A stretch of 64,000 bases of DNA from Trachythela sp. YZ-2020. Taxonomy: Eukaryota > Cnidaria > Anthozoa > Malacalcyonacea > Clavulariidae. The DNA is taken from contig JADLSH010000256.1 in NCBI GenBank assembly GCA_016169945.1, positions 372,001-436,000 on the forward strand. The letters run 5' to 3'. Position numbers and translations under genes: made by a program. Positions 31,499-44,690 of this stretch are shown here, piece after piece. How positions within the stretch are numbered: the first letter of the stretch is position 1; each line of letters opens with the position of its first letter. The notes under the pieces were generated by a model. The model ran no database searches. It had not been told where the DNA came from and worked only from the letters and a program-made list of their open reading frames with translations.

Positions 31499-31806
31499 CA
31501 CACGTAAAAACAACTTGTAACAATGTTGTTTCAACAACTTGTTATCAGGATGTGTTCGTACTGCTTGCTCCCAGCCTGTTGGAAAGATGTCTACGGCTTG
31601 TTGAAAACTTGCTATAAGGTTGTTCACTCAACAGTTTTGTTACAAGTTGTTACAAAAACTTGTTATCGTCTTGCAATGCAACAAGTTGTGAGTGAAAATC
31701 TTGTAGCAACTTGATAAAATGACAGCATTGTTACAACTTGTTGACAAGCTGGCTACAAGTCTGTTGCGAAAACATCTTGTGACAAGATGTGAGATTTTTG
31801 GCATGT
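31499..31806. mobile_element. CAACTTGTTG-rich MITE, copy 1
   Basis: About 300 bp rich in CAACTTGT / ACAAGTTG words, with CACACGTAAAAA at one end. Aligns along its length with 61027-61358 (AAACATCTTGTTGACAA-type block). Confidence 0.75.
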
Positions 31807-31812
31807 ACTCAC

Positions 31813-32040
31813 CCGTCCCATCTTTCTTTCGCCGTGCTATAGCTCCACGAACCAAGTTGATGTAAACATTAAACAAAACATGAAAACAAAGATAGATGAA
31901 AAGATTCCCCAGATATAGGTAACGTCCCTTCTCTCGCCATTTGACACTCAAATATTTCCGGCAGAGATTGTGTGCCAGGCATTGTTCTTCGTTGTTCTCT
32001 ATGATCGCTCCGAGGCTGTCAAATTTTGGAGGGTTAGAGC
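31813..32040 (-). CDS. TRPA-like channel exon with pre-S1 and S1
   Basis: Between TTTTAAAAG| (32041) and ACGG|GTGAGT (31813/31812). Phase 1 in and out. G from the 52635-52803 exon completes the first codon, giving LLEPT|G|SNPPKFD. Encodes an acidic pre-S1 linker, then AHNLCRKYLSVKWREKG, the TRPA-type block just before S1 (TRPA1 has a His-Pro-x-Cys-x2-Tyr-Leu-x2-Lys-Trp pattern there). S1 is the hydrophobic run LYLGNLFIYLCFHVLFNVYI, followed by a basic ARRKK stretch. This exon is the main evidence that the ankyrin gene is a TRP channel. It lies alone between two 20-kb introns. Confidence 0.75.
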
Positions 32041-32200
32041 CTTTTAAAATGAAAGCAAAGAAAAGTATCAACTAAACTAACTCATTTTATAGTGGAAACT
32101 CTATCATTTCTATTAGGTGCAGCAAGGAAAATCCCTTGTTGGTCCAATGTTACTACACTACAGAAGGAAATCTAAAACCCAGAACCAGCCGATAATTTAA

Positions 32201-34402
32201 AGGACATTGGCAACGAAAATTTTTATTGCCTATATCTTTCAGGCTTACCTACGGAATACTTAATTTCGTATTTTCGCTTGTCTACTGCATTTAGTTTTTG
32301 AGAAAATTATGAAAATGTTTGGCAGTTGTCCGCCATTTTGAAAAAATCCTTATATGCTAATTTATGCATGAATACATTTTGTGACGTCATTAATAGGGTT
32401 CCACAAATATAACAATATAAGATATATCGCATTTAACGCATTCTAAGAACATTTTGTCAAAAAAATTACAGATGTATGGCGACTTTTAAATAATTGTGTA
32501 ACAATTTAGTACCACTTGTCTGCGAATATTTTTACGACAGTATTTGAACTATACACGAATAGATTTGATTCCATTCGAGTATTATATTCTGCCGAATGTT
32601 TCAACACACATATCTTATACTCCAAATGAATATATACTTGTTGTGTAGCAGAAATAATCTGTGCTTATTAGCGAAAAGGCTCCACTATGAGATACTATTA
32701 TTTAAACGCATTTTTATACAACAAATATCGAACAAAATACTACCGGCGATACCTAACATTAGACTTTGCATTGAAAAGTTTCTATACTATAGAGTACAGT
32801 TTACACTAGCGCTTTTCATTGAATGACATTGGCAACGAATTTTCAATTACCACGTGTGGTAAACTTTGCAGCAAAATACATGGCAGAAACGTTTTAATAA
32901 GCGTATAACATGTTTCTACCACTGGCATTAATATTATCTCTTCCGTGTGAAATAGACACATAAAATGGAAAACCACAAAGAAAATTCTTATACAAATATT
33001 ACATCAATAATTGTCTTTATCTTTTGAATGGCTGGCTAGATAAACGCGTAAAAATTGCTCAAATTCCAAAACAATCAAATCGGCTTCCATGTGCTTAAAT
33101 TTCTCTACAGTGCATTCACATAACAGTTCCAATTGTTATTGAAAATACAACAGTAACGAAAATAATCACAATATGCATGGTCAAATATATCATATCTGGC
33201 TGGCGCAATTTAGATTCAAAATACACAAGCATGCATAAAACCCCAAAATCTAAATAGTTTGAGCTACAGCACTCCTTTTATACTTTCAATACAGTTGGAC
33301 AGTCTAGTATAAAGAAGCGCTATTACACAACAAACTACAAATAACATGCATGATTAATTTGTAAGACATAATATATTGTCTTATATATAATCATAACTAA
33401 TATGTACATGTATGATAAAGGCACGCCGTGATTAATGATATTCTATACTGTAAAGAAACTCGCTACATTTTCAGAAAATATTTTCCTATTTTACTTGCTG
33501 CCAGAGAACAGTTATATCTGGCTTGTTTCTATAAACTAATTATATGTACTAAATAATGTATATACGACCAATTGACATGTAGGCTACGACAGGCGAAAGC
33601 ACTCATATTATATTTGCCGTCAAAAAATACAAGCACAGTCTGCCTATAGTCATATGCTCACAATTTCATATATGAATTGTTTGAAAAAATATACTTCAAT
33701 AAACTCTTGAACTTAAATATAAATCTATTTCAATATAATAGTACTCTTATCCAACAATTCTGCACTAGATTTCCTTTTCAGTACATTTTAAGGCTTGAAC
33801 CTGTCTCAGTCACTCAGTGTCTCGAGTTAATATAACATTTCATCCATCTTTTCTTATGTGTTCGTTTAAGGAGTGTATTCTAACTACAACACATGGTTCT
33901 TTAAGTATATGACCATTTATCTTTCTCGTTAAATTTCAATTTACACAAAATAGTATAGCTTCAATAATACCCAATCATCCTCAAACGCGTCAGACAAATC
34001 ACGCTGTAGTGCAGAATCGTTGCAAAATCCGCCACTCCTTTCCTTCCCACTCGCTTAATATGGTCTGATCTGATAGTATAGCACTTGCCTAGTTCCCTTG
34101 CCTGGTTATGAGAATTTCTGTTCATTATACCGCTCAAAATAACATATTTTAGTTAACACATAACCTTCGCGCAATATAAATCTCTATGTTGTTTTGAACG
34201 CAATCCTGCTAATGACGTCAAAAAGGTCATTGACCCCAAAGATAATTTTTTCAAGATGGCGGCCGATGAGCAAATTTTATCAAACTTTACTTGCATTTTA
34301 CTCGCAAACAAAAATGTTTCAGAAGAAACGGGTAACATTTTCCTGGTTAGGTGGTCCACTAGGATTAAATAAGCCAATAAAAATTTTCGTTGCCAATGTC
34401 CT
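32201..34402. mobile_element. TTAA-type DNA element, non-autonomous
   Basis: Ends AGGACATTGGCAACGAAAAT at 32201 and its inverse at 34402, 28 bp of perfect TIR. TTAA flanks both sides (32197-32200, 34403-34406). A partial internal end, GACATTGGCAACGA, lies at 32824. No transposase frame. TTAA duplications fit Kolobok or piggyBac; the AGG start fits Kolobok better. Confidence 0.85.
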
Positions 34403-34469
34403 TTAACGAAATAAAGTATAAAACATAAACCGAAAAATGAAAACATCTAGAAAACCAAAGATATGGAAA

Positions 34470-34849
34470 ACTCTTTATCGTCGTACCGCAACGCACGGTA
34501 TTTACGATCACTTGTTCAAATGTAAATATCTCTAGACGTATTTATTCTCTGGAAACAGGACACGTGTCATTCGATAGCTTATGATCTCCTTTAAAATGAT
34601 ATTTTGTTTGTCCCGGTTCATATCACATATCCAAATGCAAATTATTGCATGCATGTTCATAAATTATCTAAAAATTTTACAAATTATTGTTGAAATAAAT
34701 CGGATTTGCCAGAGCAGGATTTATTATTTTCGAGCAAGTGTTACCACACAAATTGTAGCCAATGTTAAAGGAATATTATTGGAAAGTTTCATTGCATTCG
34801 AAGGAGTACAACTATTTTTTTTATTTTTTGAATGTGGCATACAAAATGC
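34470..34849 (+). repeat. Repeat H, copy 2, first segment
   Basis: Inverse of about 8745-9112. Ends at GCAT-ACAAAATGC, where transposon D begins; it resumes at 47247 with ACAAAATGC-AGAAATCG. Confidence 0.85.
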
Positions 34850-34911
34850 TAGCCTGAGAGAGACGAGTAACGAAAAATATACGTCTGAGAACATTCGTCA
34901 CTAATCTTGCC
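34850..34911 (+). repeat. Transposon D terminal inverted repeat, left
   Basis: 62 bp, inverse of 47185-47246; contains ATACGTCTGAGAACATTCGT. Similarity stops after TTGCC. Confidence 0.9.
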
Positions 34912-36540
34912 CGGTCTAATTATCATAATTTATCATAAATATTTGCATAATTACGTATCTGAGAAAAACAAAATGGCGTTTGCTATGACCGACACTGTAT
35001 GTCTGTATCGAAGTATGGAACGACCATGTTATCTTTAATACAAGAGTATCGCAGTGCATTTTCACACCGCCTTTTTTTATATTTCAAACCAATGAGCTAC
35101 ACTCTTTGTCATGGTGTAATAGAGAAAGCTTATCAGCGTTATCTGGTCGATGGAAAGGCAAAGTTCGATGTACGTGCTTCTCTCCCTGGTCTGCCTTTTG
35201 CCGTAGAAATTGACTCCATTTATATTTGCAAATCGTGTTTGGACAAGCTAAAGAAACTTGACAATCTTAAAAGACAGGAACGTGAATTGCTTGCTACACT
35301 AAAAGGGATTGTTAATACTTCGTGTAAACATGTCCTAGAATCTAATGAAAGCTCTCTTGTAAGCTCTCCGTCAGAATCGCTTGAACGTGTTAATATAGCG
35401 AAAAGACCGTGTATTGAATCTGCGTTTAGACCGTTTGTAGCACCTTTATCACCTGTATCAGTGCAAACTGGCTGTTGGTCGTCGATTCATAGTATAGAGA
35501 GCCCTTCTTCATCACGTGATAGCTTGCTTGTTCACCATTCTACACCAAGTAAATAGTCAAACACATTCGCAACAGGCTCACGACAATCTTCTGGTGTTGT
35601 AACTGTAAAGTTACAGTGGTCAAATGATAAGAGAGAAAGAGATCTGCCAGACGACTTGCAGTCTTTGGGGAAAATGCTAGTTCGCGGTACTTACAAGCAT
35701 GCAAATAGCAAATGCTGCATGGAAAAGTGCTCCTCTTCGCAAACAACTACAGATTCTAGCAATAAAACAGATTGATTTGGAATGCAATGGATTGTGTTCG
35801 ACAAAGCAACCTAGCTGTTTGAGATCCCCCAATATAATAAGGACAAATTGCTGGACTTTTCACTTGAAAAATTTGAGGAGGAGCTAGAAAAAAGGGCACC
35901 ATTCGCCCATGCTATCTTAGAAACAGCATGTGTTAACAGAAGGAAACACAGTATAAGAGGCGAATGGGTTCCAACCGTTGGTATGGCAGCATCAGTTCTC
36001 TTGAGAGTTGAGAAACGGGTCTTCTCGTATGAATGCAGTGCAATTAATGCTGAGCATAATTTTGTATCATTGTTTGCAATTGTACTCTTATATTATGTGA
36101 TTGCAAACAAAGAATATAAAAGTACCACAGTTCTTATAGTCAATTTAAAATCATGCCCAATCTCTCGGGTATCAGTATACAATCTCACACAGATAATTTA
36201 TAAATATATATAATAATATATATTTTGTAATAGTATATTTTATTGTTTTAGGTTGCATTTTCACGATTGTATAGTATAGCTTCAGCTAATGACAAGTGCA
36301 CACTGTATAGTGATCGTAATTTAATCAACCGAAGAAATGTTAATGCAGACGTGGAGTCCAATGTAAATGTATGTCGAAGATTCTTTGCCATGGAAATTGA
36401 AGCCAGATTGGTTGCTGCTGGGGCACTAGAGCTGGGTTTAGAAGACATTAATGAAACACCTGAAGCATCAAAGTTATCCAAACCACCATCTTTAACAACG
36501 GAGAAGAAAAAAGAGATCCTACGAAACCTTTCCACCAGAC

Positions 36541-39310
36541 TGACCTTCTAAATAACAATATCGAATCCACTGTTATTGAAATCACTCGTCCAAAAAGCAA
36601 AAGCCTTTTTATATTCACAATCTACAGAGCCCCTGATCAATTGTTAGAGTTATTTACTGAAGAACTTGACACTGCATTGTCCTCTATTTCGCCAGAAGCT
36701 GAAATATTACTACTTGGTGACTTTAATGTAAACTTTTTAACTACGAACAATGATGCTTCCCGAGCTCTTAAGCGAAAGCTCCTAAGTCTAACCAGCATAT
36801 ACAATCTCGAACAACTTATTGACGAACCCACGAGAATAACAGAGAAATCAACTACACTGATTGATCTCCTATTCGCTAACAATAATCATCGAATAGTTGC
36901 CTCTGGAGTCCTACACGTCAACTTAAGTGACCATTCTCTCATCTACTGTGTTGTTAAAGCGGGAGTACATAGAGCACCAGGAAGAGTCATTGAATACAGA
37001 TCATACAAGACTTACTCAAAGCAATCTTTCCTCGCAGATCTTGAACATGTAAATTTCCACCTAATTGACGAAGAACAAGATATTAATGTCGCTGTAAGTA
37101 AATGGAATGAACTGTTCACAAACGTTGCCGACGTTCATGCTCCAATTAAGAAATTGAGAACAAAAGGAATCCAAACCCCATGGCTTACTAGTGATTTAAG
37201 CAACGCAATGCAAGATCGCGACTACCACCACCGAAAAGCTGTTAAGTCAAATTCGTCATTTCATTGGAAAATGTACAAGAAAATCAAATCTTACGTTAAT
37301 AAAAAGGTTAAGAAATGCAAAGCTGAATACTTCTCAAACCTGATAAACACTAATAAAAGGAAACACTGGCGCTTTGTGGAAAACTTTAAACAACATCTCG
37401 TCCCGAAAATTTCACTCCTCGCCATCTTGTATTGAAGCTAATGGTGTATCTCATACTGACCCAAAATCAATAGCTGAGACATTGAACGATCATTTCTCAA
37501 GCATAGGATCCAAATTAGCGAGTAAGATAAGCAATTTGTATCCAAATCGGTATACTGTCCAGCAACCTAGTGTTAGGGAAAATGAATTTGTTTTCCAGCT
37601 AATCGAAGAAAGTTATGTGTATGGTGTTCTGAACAGTCTGAAAACCAACAAAGCTACAGGCCTCGACAAAATCAACGCTAGGTTACTTAAAGACTCTTCC
37701 AGTGTTATAACTCCCATTCTGACCAAACTTTTCAATCGTTCACTTGTCTCCTCAACTTTTCCATCAACCTGGAAGTCTGGCAAAGTAACAGCACTTTTTA
37801 AATCTGGGGACAAATCTAATGCTAGCAATTACAGACCAATCACGATTCTTCCAACCATTAGTAAAGTTCTCGAGAAAGCAGTTCACTCTCAAGTCTACCG
37901 TTATCTTATTGATAATAAAATACTAACACCACGACAGTTTGGTTTCAGACCTAAACTTTCCACTGAGATTGCACTTGCACATTTTACGGACACCATTTTG
38001 GCAAACATGGACAAGGGTTTAGTAACGGGAGCTGTGTTTCTTGACCTGGCTAAAGCCTTTGATACCGTTGACCATTCTCTTTTATATGATAAGCTCGCCT
38101 CGTCTGGTCTCACCAATGAATCTGTCAACTGGTTCAAGTCATACCTAACCAATAGAAATCAACTCACCACAGTGGCTAACACTGTTTCCTCCTTCAAACA
38201 CGTTCCTGTCGGAGTTCCTCAAGGAAGTGTTTTGGGTCCACTACTGTTCCTTATTTTCGTTAATGATTTACCTTCTTGTATTAACCGTTGCGAAATATCC
38301 TTATACGCTAATGATACTGTCATATATTCCTCATCAAACAATGCTTGCGATCTTGAAAATAAATTAAACTCCGACCTAAAACACTTATGCAGATGGTTCA
38401 ACGCCAATCGTCTGACACTTAATGTCTCCAAGTGTAAATTTGTAATTTACGGAAGTTCTCGCAAACTCGCCAAGTTTGACAATATCTCCATCAAGGTTAA
38501 TGATTCCATTCTTGATAGAATTGACTCTTTTAAATACTTAGGAATTACAATCCAACAAAACTTAACCTGGTCAGAGCAAATCGACAACATCAGCAAGAAG
38601 TTTAATCAACGCCTTGGTTTCATTCGCCGCATAAAATACTTGCTCCCTCTACAAGCCAGACTCACTCTTTACAACAGCCTTGTCCTCCCTCTTTTGGACT
38701 ACAGTGATATCGTGTGGGGAGACAAAAACAACTGCACTCTAATGAACCACCTTCAAGTTCTACATCATAACGCTGCGAGACTTATCCTTGATCTTCCTCG
38801 CCATTCCTCTGCTACTGAAGCTCTTGAAACTCTAGAGTGGAAACCCCTTTGCCTACGTCGAAAATACCACCGTTGCATCTCTGTCTTTAAATGCCTTAAC
38901 CATCTAGTCGACTTTGATTTTAACCTCATCAAGAACTCTCAGATGCATAGTCATAAAACACGCCAAAATGACGACTACTACCTTCCACGCCCACGTACGA
39001 ATTGGGGAAAACAGCAATTGATTTATCACTCAGTTTCGGAATGGAACTCATTACCTATTGAACTAAAGCAATCTACTAATCTTAAACTCTTTAAAACTAA
39101 ACTAAAACAATTTATCTAACTAAGTTGAACTTTTTTCCGCAACTATTAAGTATTTGTAAATATTCTAATTTTTATAAAAGCATAGCATAGTTATATATTA
39201 GTTATTATTTGTAAATATTCTAATTTTTATATAAGCATAGCATATACGTATAATATAGATATGTATTACAGGACCTCCCTGAAAAACACTTCGGTGAGTG
39301 GAGCCTCCTG
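36541..39310 (+). mobile_element. LINE E (CR1/L2-type) inside transposon D
   Basis: Plus strand. 5'-truncated within the endonuclease at about 36541, exactly where the DUF6589 exon breaks (NLSTRL). 3' end near 39320, with an AATAAATATTATT tail. Its presence inside an exon shows that it came after D was already dispensable, or killed it. Confidence 0.8.
36545..39119 (+). pseudogene. LINE E endonuclease/reverse transcriptase
   Basis: From LLNNNIESTVIEITRP the frame runs to 37435: ILLLGDFNVNF, EPTRITEKSTTLIDLLF, NLSDHSLIY. One frameshift near 37372 leads to 37374-39119: SNYRPITILPTISKVLEK, FGFRPKLSTEIALAHF, block A FLDLAKAFDTVDHSLL, block B GVPQGSVLGPLLFLIF, block C YANDT instead of YADDT, thumb KYLGITIQQNLTW, and a full C-terminus ending at TAA. 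The Asp-to-Asn change (38310-38312) hits a catalytic residue. Closely related to LINE C. Otherwise nearly intact. Confidence 0.88.
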
Positions 39311-40580
39311 AATAAATATTATTACTAGAAATACATGCATGCAGCAACCCTTCGCCACAGCTAAACAACGACAGTTTCCAACATTATACTAAGCTTTTTT
39401 GTTGCAAAATCTGCGACGCAAAACACAGGAAAAAGGCCGTTACACCAGCAGTCTTTCTGCTGGAAATGGGATTCGGTAAATCAGTGGCCGCGTGTTTGGT
39501 ATCTTCGATTCAGACATAATTTTCGCTAAAAAACAGAATTGAATTATCTACACCCCCCCCCCCCCCTCCATTTATGACGCACTCAAAGGACAGCATCATA
39601 TAAGTGAACTTCTTGACATAAGTGTTTTCGTTCATTTCAAATGAGTTTGAAGGAAAACAATACTCTAATAGCTTCAAAGGAAAACTGTAAGGAAACCGGG
39701 AAATATATATACATGGTTTCTTGAAATATACGCAACCATCTATGTACGCAACGGAAATATTTCTTAAGTAGTGGAAGCACTGTAGTCATAGCAACACTGA
39801 CATAAAATAATACAATTTTTTAGCGTACAAAACAGGATTCAAATCGGCCAAAAATAATTAAAAAATAGTTGTTTTAGCTATAGAATTCCCGAATTTATTA
39901 TGTAGGTATGTTATTATTCGTTATATGAGCTTTAAACTAATGTAAAATTCAACATTCCGTTCAAATATAACGTTTCGAAATGTTCACAAAACTAAACTGC
40001 ATTTTACCGATAAAAATTCCTTTTTGAATTGAAATCAGTGATATAAGCGTAAAAATGATTTCGTTCTCCTTTTAATTTAGACCTTTTTCATCATATAAAA
40101 TATACGATACTTTAACCGTAAATAAATGAAAAACTATATATATAAAGCAGGAGTTTTTAGAACAAAAATACATCAACACTTTTATTGTTTTAATAATATA
40201 ACAAACCTGCCTCTATATATTTTACTTTTTTTCGTTCAGGTGTCGCTTGGACTCTTCTTATCTTTTTTGCTAAAGTGAAAGCGATAAGATCCGTCCCACA
40301 GACACAGCTCTTCCAATAAAGTTCCAAAAGAGACATTTAATTCAGACTTTCTCAAGTTTTTTTATACTCTCACTCACTCCACTCCTGACAATCTGCCATA
40401 CTTTTGAGATCAGTGAGATGACCACCCACCAACCTTGAACCACGCGCCCGCGATTATTGATGAACTTTAGATCTCCCATGGATTTCCTTTTTCAGGGTGT
40501 GATAAATAACCGAGCGGAATTAGTACCCTCGCCCGGGCTACCGCCCGGCTCGGGGATTATTATTATTATTATTATTACCA
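39311..40580. other. Further insertion inside transposon D, no gene
   Basis: Sits between LINE E and the resuming DUF6589 exon, so it is also inserted DNA. Ends at (ATT)n 40556-40577, preceded by a GC-rich GCCCGGGCTACCGCCCGG palindrome. No frame of note. Confidence 0.5.
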
Positions 40581-41414
40581 TAGTTGATCGATACATCCTG
40601 GTCCAGGAAAAACACAATGCTCTTGTGACAGCGTGCAAAGAGATAGACGTTCAGTAACGCGAGTCAAGAAAACATGTTGATACATGTGTCGCTTTCAAGG
40701 CTGCCCAGCATCATTTGCTAAAGATGGTCAGTGCCGACAGACCCACGAATCAAAGCATAACCCCCCTATCATTATTCCCAAAGAACCAATTACAATCTAT
40801 TTTAATGATAATCCTGAAGAAACTGATGACATGCTCAACTATCAGCAATCCCTGATCGAATTAGGAATGCTAATTGCTAACTTGAGAGATGCAATTTCTG
40901 AAGGTAAATAAATATATAGAGAATATTACATGGTTGCGTGGAAATATGGAATTTATGTTCTGTTCATTTTTGTACTATTCATACAGAAACTCAAAACAAA
41001 TATGTAAATAGTACAGAAATAGTAATAGGTTTTTGATTGGCTTGCAAAAATGATATTTTCACACGTGAAAATATCGTATTTATTACGTGTGTTTAAATAC
41101 TAATTTTCTCAATGGCATAAAACTCTATATAACACTTATGTTTATATAATAAAATTATATAATGTTTATATAATATTATATAATATTATAATATAATATA
41201 ATGTTAATGTTAATATATAACTATGTAATAAATATAAAATTATGTATTCAATTTCATATGAGTTATATTATATTAACTTTTATTTGCACCAGGTGATGGC
41301 CTAAGAGTAATTCGGTGTTGGAAATTTCTTCTGCTCTACTTGAAACATGACTCTGGTAGCCAGAAATACTCAGTGGAGTTGCTTTACCTGATGTTCCAAA
41401 TTTATGCACTGTTA

Positions 41415-41530
41415 GATAGATAGATAGATAGTTTATTAAGTTAAAACATTGCAGCTTCAGTGCTGAATTGTGCATAAACTTTACAGAAAATTAGATAATT
41501 AGAAATACAACTATGATTTAGATCCTAAGA
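41415..41530 (-). mobile_element. Short LINE/SINE end in DUF6589 exon
   Basis: A (GATA)n run, then about 100 bp, sits between QIYALL and the next coding block (SAHQLIWNRF). The flanking coding sequence fits together without it, so it is an insertion. Source family unknown. Confidence 0.5.
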
Positions 41531-42149
41531 TTCAGCTCACTGCCCGTTCAGCTCACCAACTAATTTGGAACAGGTTTATAAAGTCAAAGGTAGGATCGGC
41601 AAATATCTCTCTCGATCTGAATCTTGAATTCCTTAACAGAATCGTAAAAGAAGCAATCAAGAATGGAAGTAAGAGATCGATTGATCGAATCTGTCGCAGC
41701 ATGAAAACAACCAAAGCCCTCATGGAAAACTTTGACGCAGAAGTAAAAAGCTACAAACCGTCAGGAAAGCATGTACCACAATCTTCCGCTAAACAAACGA
41801 TTGTCAAGGAGTTACTACATCAACAGGCTCTGATCAGAGTATCTGGGAGGTCTTACAGCTTTTATGGGGGGGAAATCTAGCTTGCTAGCTGGATTTGATT
41901 TGCAGAACTTATATCATTGGATAGATGAACACAAGAAAAATATTATACTGCAAAGAAGAGCTAGATGACAGTAATCACATTCTTGCAGACAATATCTTGC
42001 ACACTGTAAGATAAGACTTTGGTACTAAATAATACTAGGATTTCCATTTCATGTTAAACGTTAAATTACTTCATATTAGTCATTTACTGTATTAATGAAA
42101 TGAAATGACATTTGGTGCACTCATATAATCGGCGATCGCACACATATAT

Positions 42150-44480
42150 TAAAGGTATATATCAAAGGTTTATTAAAAAACACATTTTGGCACCCGAAGG
42201 TGAATTGCGATATGTTTACAAAAACATAATAAGGATAAATATCGATAACATAAATATAGATATATCATATATGTACAGTTGTTAAAATACTACAAATTAT
42301 TTATTATTAAAATTAGCAGTCATTGCTGGAATAAAACTAGTTTTATAACGTTCAGTTCTACATTTAGTTAAAGTAAAGTTAGAATTGTTTCGTAAGTCCA
42401 GTTCATGTGATTCTTCACGGAGTGGGGGTAAGAGGTGGTTGAGGTGAGCATCGGGTTTTAAGATCTTTTTGAAAGTTTTAGCACATAACTCTTGACGTCT
42501 GTCGTCAAGACGCTTGCATTGAGCGGTTTTGACAGCATCTTCGTAATCTGTCGTCGGATAAATAATACGAAAAGCTCTTTTTTGGACTTTTTCAATTTTA
42601 TCCCCCAAACACTTAGGTAACATGGTGTGCCAGACAGGACAGGCATATTCTAAGATAGAGCGTACCATAGAAAAATAGACTAATAGGAGGTCGTTGGGTG
42701 GAAGACCACAGCGCTGTAGAACACGGATAATGTATAAGCGTTTTGAGGCTTTTTTAACTAACGCTTCAGTGTTATCTTGCCATTTCAATTTATTGTTCAT
42801 AGTTAAGCCCAAAATTTTGAATAAAGGAACTAAGTCTAGAGGCAAACCATCAATGAGGAGCCGGGGGATGTCGTTCTCGGTACGGGCGAAACTCACTATC
42901 ATTTCTTTGCATTTCTTGCCGTTTAATTTCATGTTGTTATTAACAGTCCATCTTTCAATTGTGTTAAGATCAGACTGTAGGGCTGAGACTTCATTTTTCT
43001 TTAAGGACTCCGATATTGTTACATCGTCCACATATTTCCAATGGCCAGTGCTAGAGGATGCCAGTTCCAGATCGTTGATCATGATTATGAATAAAATAGG
43101 GCCCAACTTAGTCCCTTGAGGACACCAGCGTTAATGATGCCCCAATCAGATTGGAAATTGTCGATCTTTACCGATTGACGGCGATTTGAGAGGAAGCTGC
43201 ATATCCATGGAATAAGCGACAATCTGACACCAAGGGCCAGCAACTTTGGGACCAGGATATTATGGTCGATGCGATCGAAGGCTTTACTAAAGTCGAGGAA
43301 AACGATCCGCAGGTAGCTCGATTTATCATCCAATGTTCTTAGCCAATTGTTGATCATGTCGATCAAGCAAAACGTTGTAGAGGTTCCTTTGAGGCAACCA
43401 AATTGTTGCGGGTTGATTTTATGTTTCACGTCATCCACCATCCAATTGACCACAAAGTCCTCAAGAATTTTGGACAAACAGGCTGTAAGGGAGATTGGGC
43501 GCAACTCCTCCTCACAGGATACGGATGGCGCTTTGGGAATTGGTGTAATTAACGCATCTTTCCATATGTTAGGGAATTCACCGGTGTACAGAGATGTATT
43601 AAAGATGTGACATACAGGTTCGGCCAATTCGTACGCGAAATCCTTAATAATCCGGTTAGGAATATTGTCAGGGCCGCTGGACTTGAAAACTTTTGTATTA
43701 AGCATCTTAGTACAAACTTCGTCGGGGAAAATTTTTGGTACAGGCCTAGGTGCAGGGAGATAGGCAGGTAACAGGAGAGGATTCAGTGGTGGTAGGTCAT
43801 TACTCACGCTTAAGAAATAGGTGTTAAGTGATTGGGCGAGGTCTTTACCAGATAGGGTGGTACCATTCTTAACGATCTTGATGTTATTGGTTGCAGATCT
43901 TTTTTTCCCGGACATCTGGTTGACACAGTCCCACCATTTTCTGGAGTCACTGAATTTTAGGTGTTGCACCTTGTTCGTATAATATGCACGCTTTTTCACT
44001 CCTATGTCGTTTCGGACTTTGAGTCTGTAGTGACGCCAGAGGTCAAGGTTGCCAGAATGAAAGGCTTTTTGCCTTTGGTAAATCAGTTTTTTTAAAGCAG
44101 GCGTCATCCATGGTTTGTCAGAGTTATGAATTCTAATAACCTTAGACGGGAATAACCTATCAACAGCAGAATTTAACTCGTTGGTAAAGGAGGACGCTAG
44201 AGCGGTCGCAGAGTTTTTGCTTTCGGCATCAGAGAACCACTCACGTGAGCAGCACCATCTTCCAAAAGCTGCACGTGCCGACATGGGGAAGGAACGTATG
44301 GTTTTCTTAATTGTTTTATTAACTGTTCTTAAAACGTTAGTTTTCATGGACCATTTAACAATGTTGTGGTCTGATGAGCCGAGCGGTGCTATAATCACAG
44401 GCTTAGAATACAAGGCTTCTAGGTTAGTAACAATTAGATCCAGGATGTTACCTTCACGCGTTGGGGTGTCAACTATTTAT
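42150..44480 (-). mobile_element. LINE F (jockey/CR1-like) inside transposon D
   Basis: Minus strand, between the ends of the two D genes. 3' end near 42160-42180 (AATAAACC...), 5'-truncated near 44480. Confidence 0.75.
42297..44413 (-). pseudogene. LINE F reverse transcriptase
   Basis: 44413-43085: end of endonuclease (GSSDHNIVKWSM), linker with SRKWWDCVNQMSGKK, RT start LRPISLTACLSKILE, FGCLKGTSTTFCLIDM, block A FLDFSKAFDRIDHNIL, then AGVLKG where a 1-base slip near 43100 changes frame. 43106-42297: GPILFIIMINDL, VDDVTI (block C; usual FADD), WTVNNNMKLNGKKCKEMIV, then the C-terminus to a stop at 42297. The WW...NQMSG linker ties it to LINE K. One frame break only. Confidence 0.85.
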
Positions 44481-44572
44481 TGGCACTATTAATTGGCATC
44501 GCACACCTGCTCTTGATAGCTACTGTTTAGTGCAGTTTGTATAGGTAGTTGCATGGGACCAAGTAAAATTAC

Positions 44573-44690
44573 TGTTTACTCCATTGACGTGATTGGCCAG
44601 CTTTTGTTGCAAATTTTCGCTAGCCAATAATGTTGTTAAATTTACTGTTTGCACGAACAAATTCACCCAGTGGAAAACCGGTTTCGGTTT
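44573..44690. mobile_element. Diverged hairpin MITE
   Basis: Related to 29171-29345: GATTGGCCAGC..., TTCGCTAGCCAATAATG, then TTGCACGAACAAATTCACCC. Confidence 0.55.

Larger units (their letters stand above)
34973..41968 (+). pseudogene. Transposon D: DUF6589-type protein with C2H2 finger, broken
   Basis: Pieces in order. 34973-35556: YTLCHGVIEKAYQRYL, then ICKSCLDKLKK with a Cys pair (likely Zn). 35590-36110: LVRGTYKH..., FEEELEKRAPFAHAILE, VGMAASVLLR. 36252-36540 (after TTGTTTTAG): INRRNVNADVESN, CRRFFAMEIEARLVAA, PPSLTTEKKKEIL. LINE E splits this exon; it resumes near 40581 with VDRYILVQEKHN. 40687-40904: C2H2-like finger CRFQGC...H...H, then MLNYQQSLIELGMLIANLRDAISEG|. 41292-41414: DGLRVIRCWKFLLLYLKH. 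41536-41968: LIWNRFIKSK, LDLNLEFLNRIVKEA, SGKHVPQSS. A G-run at 41866-41872 shifts the frame before the end. The second half matches what I know as DUF6589. The central domain expected between 36110 and 36252 is missing. Confidence 0.7.
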
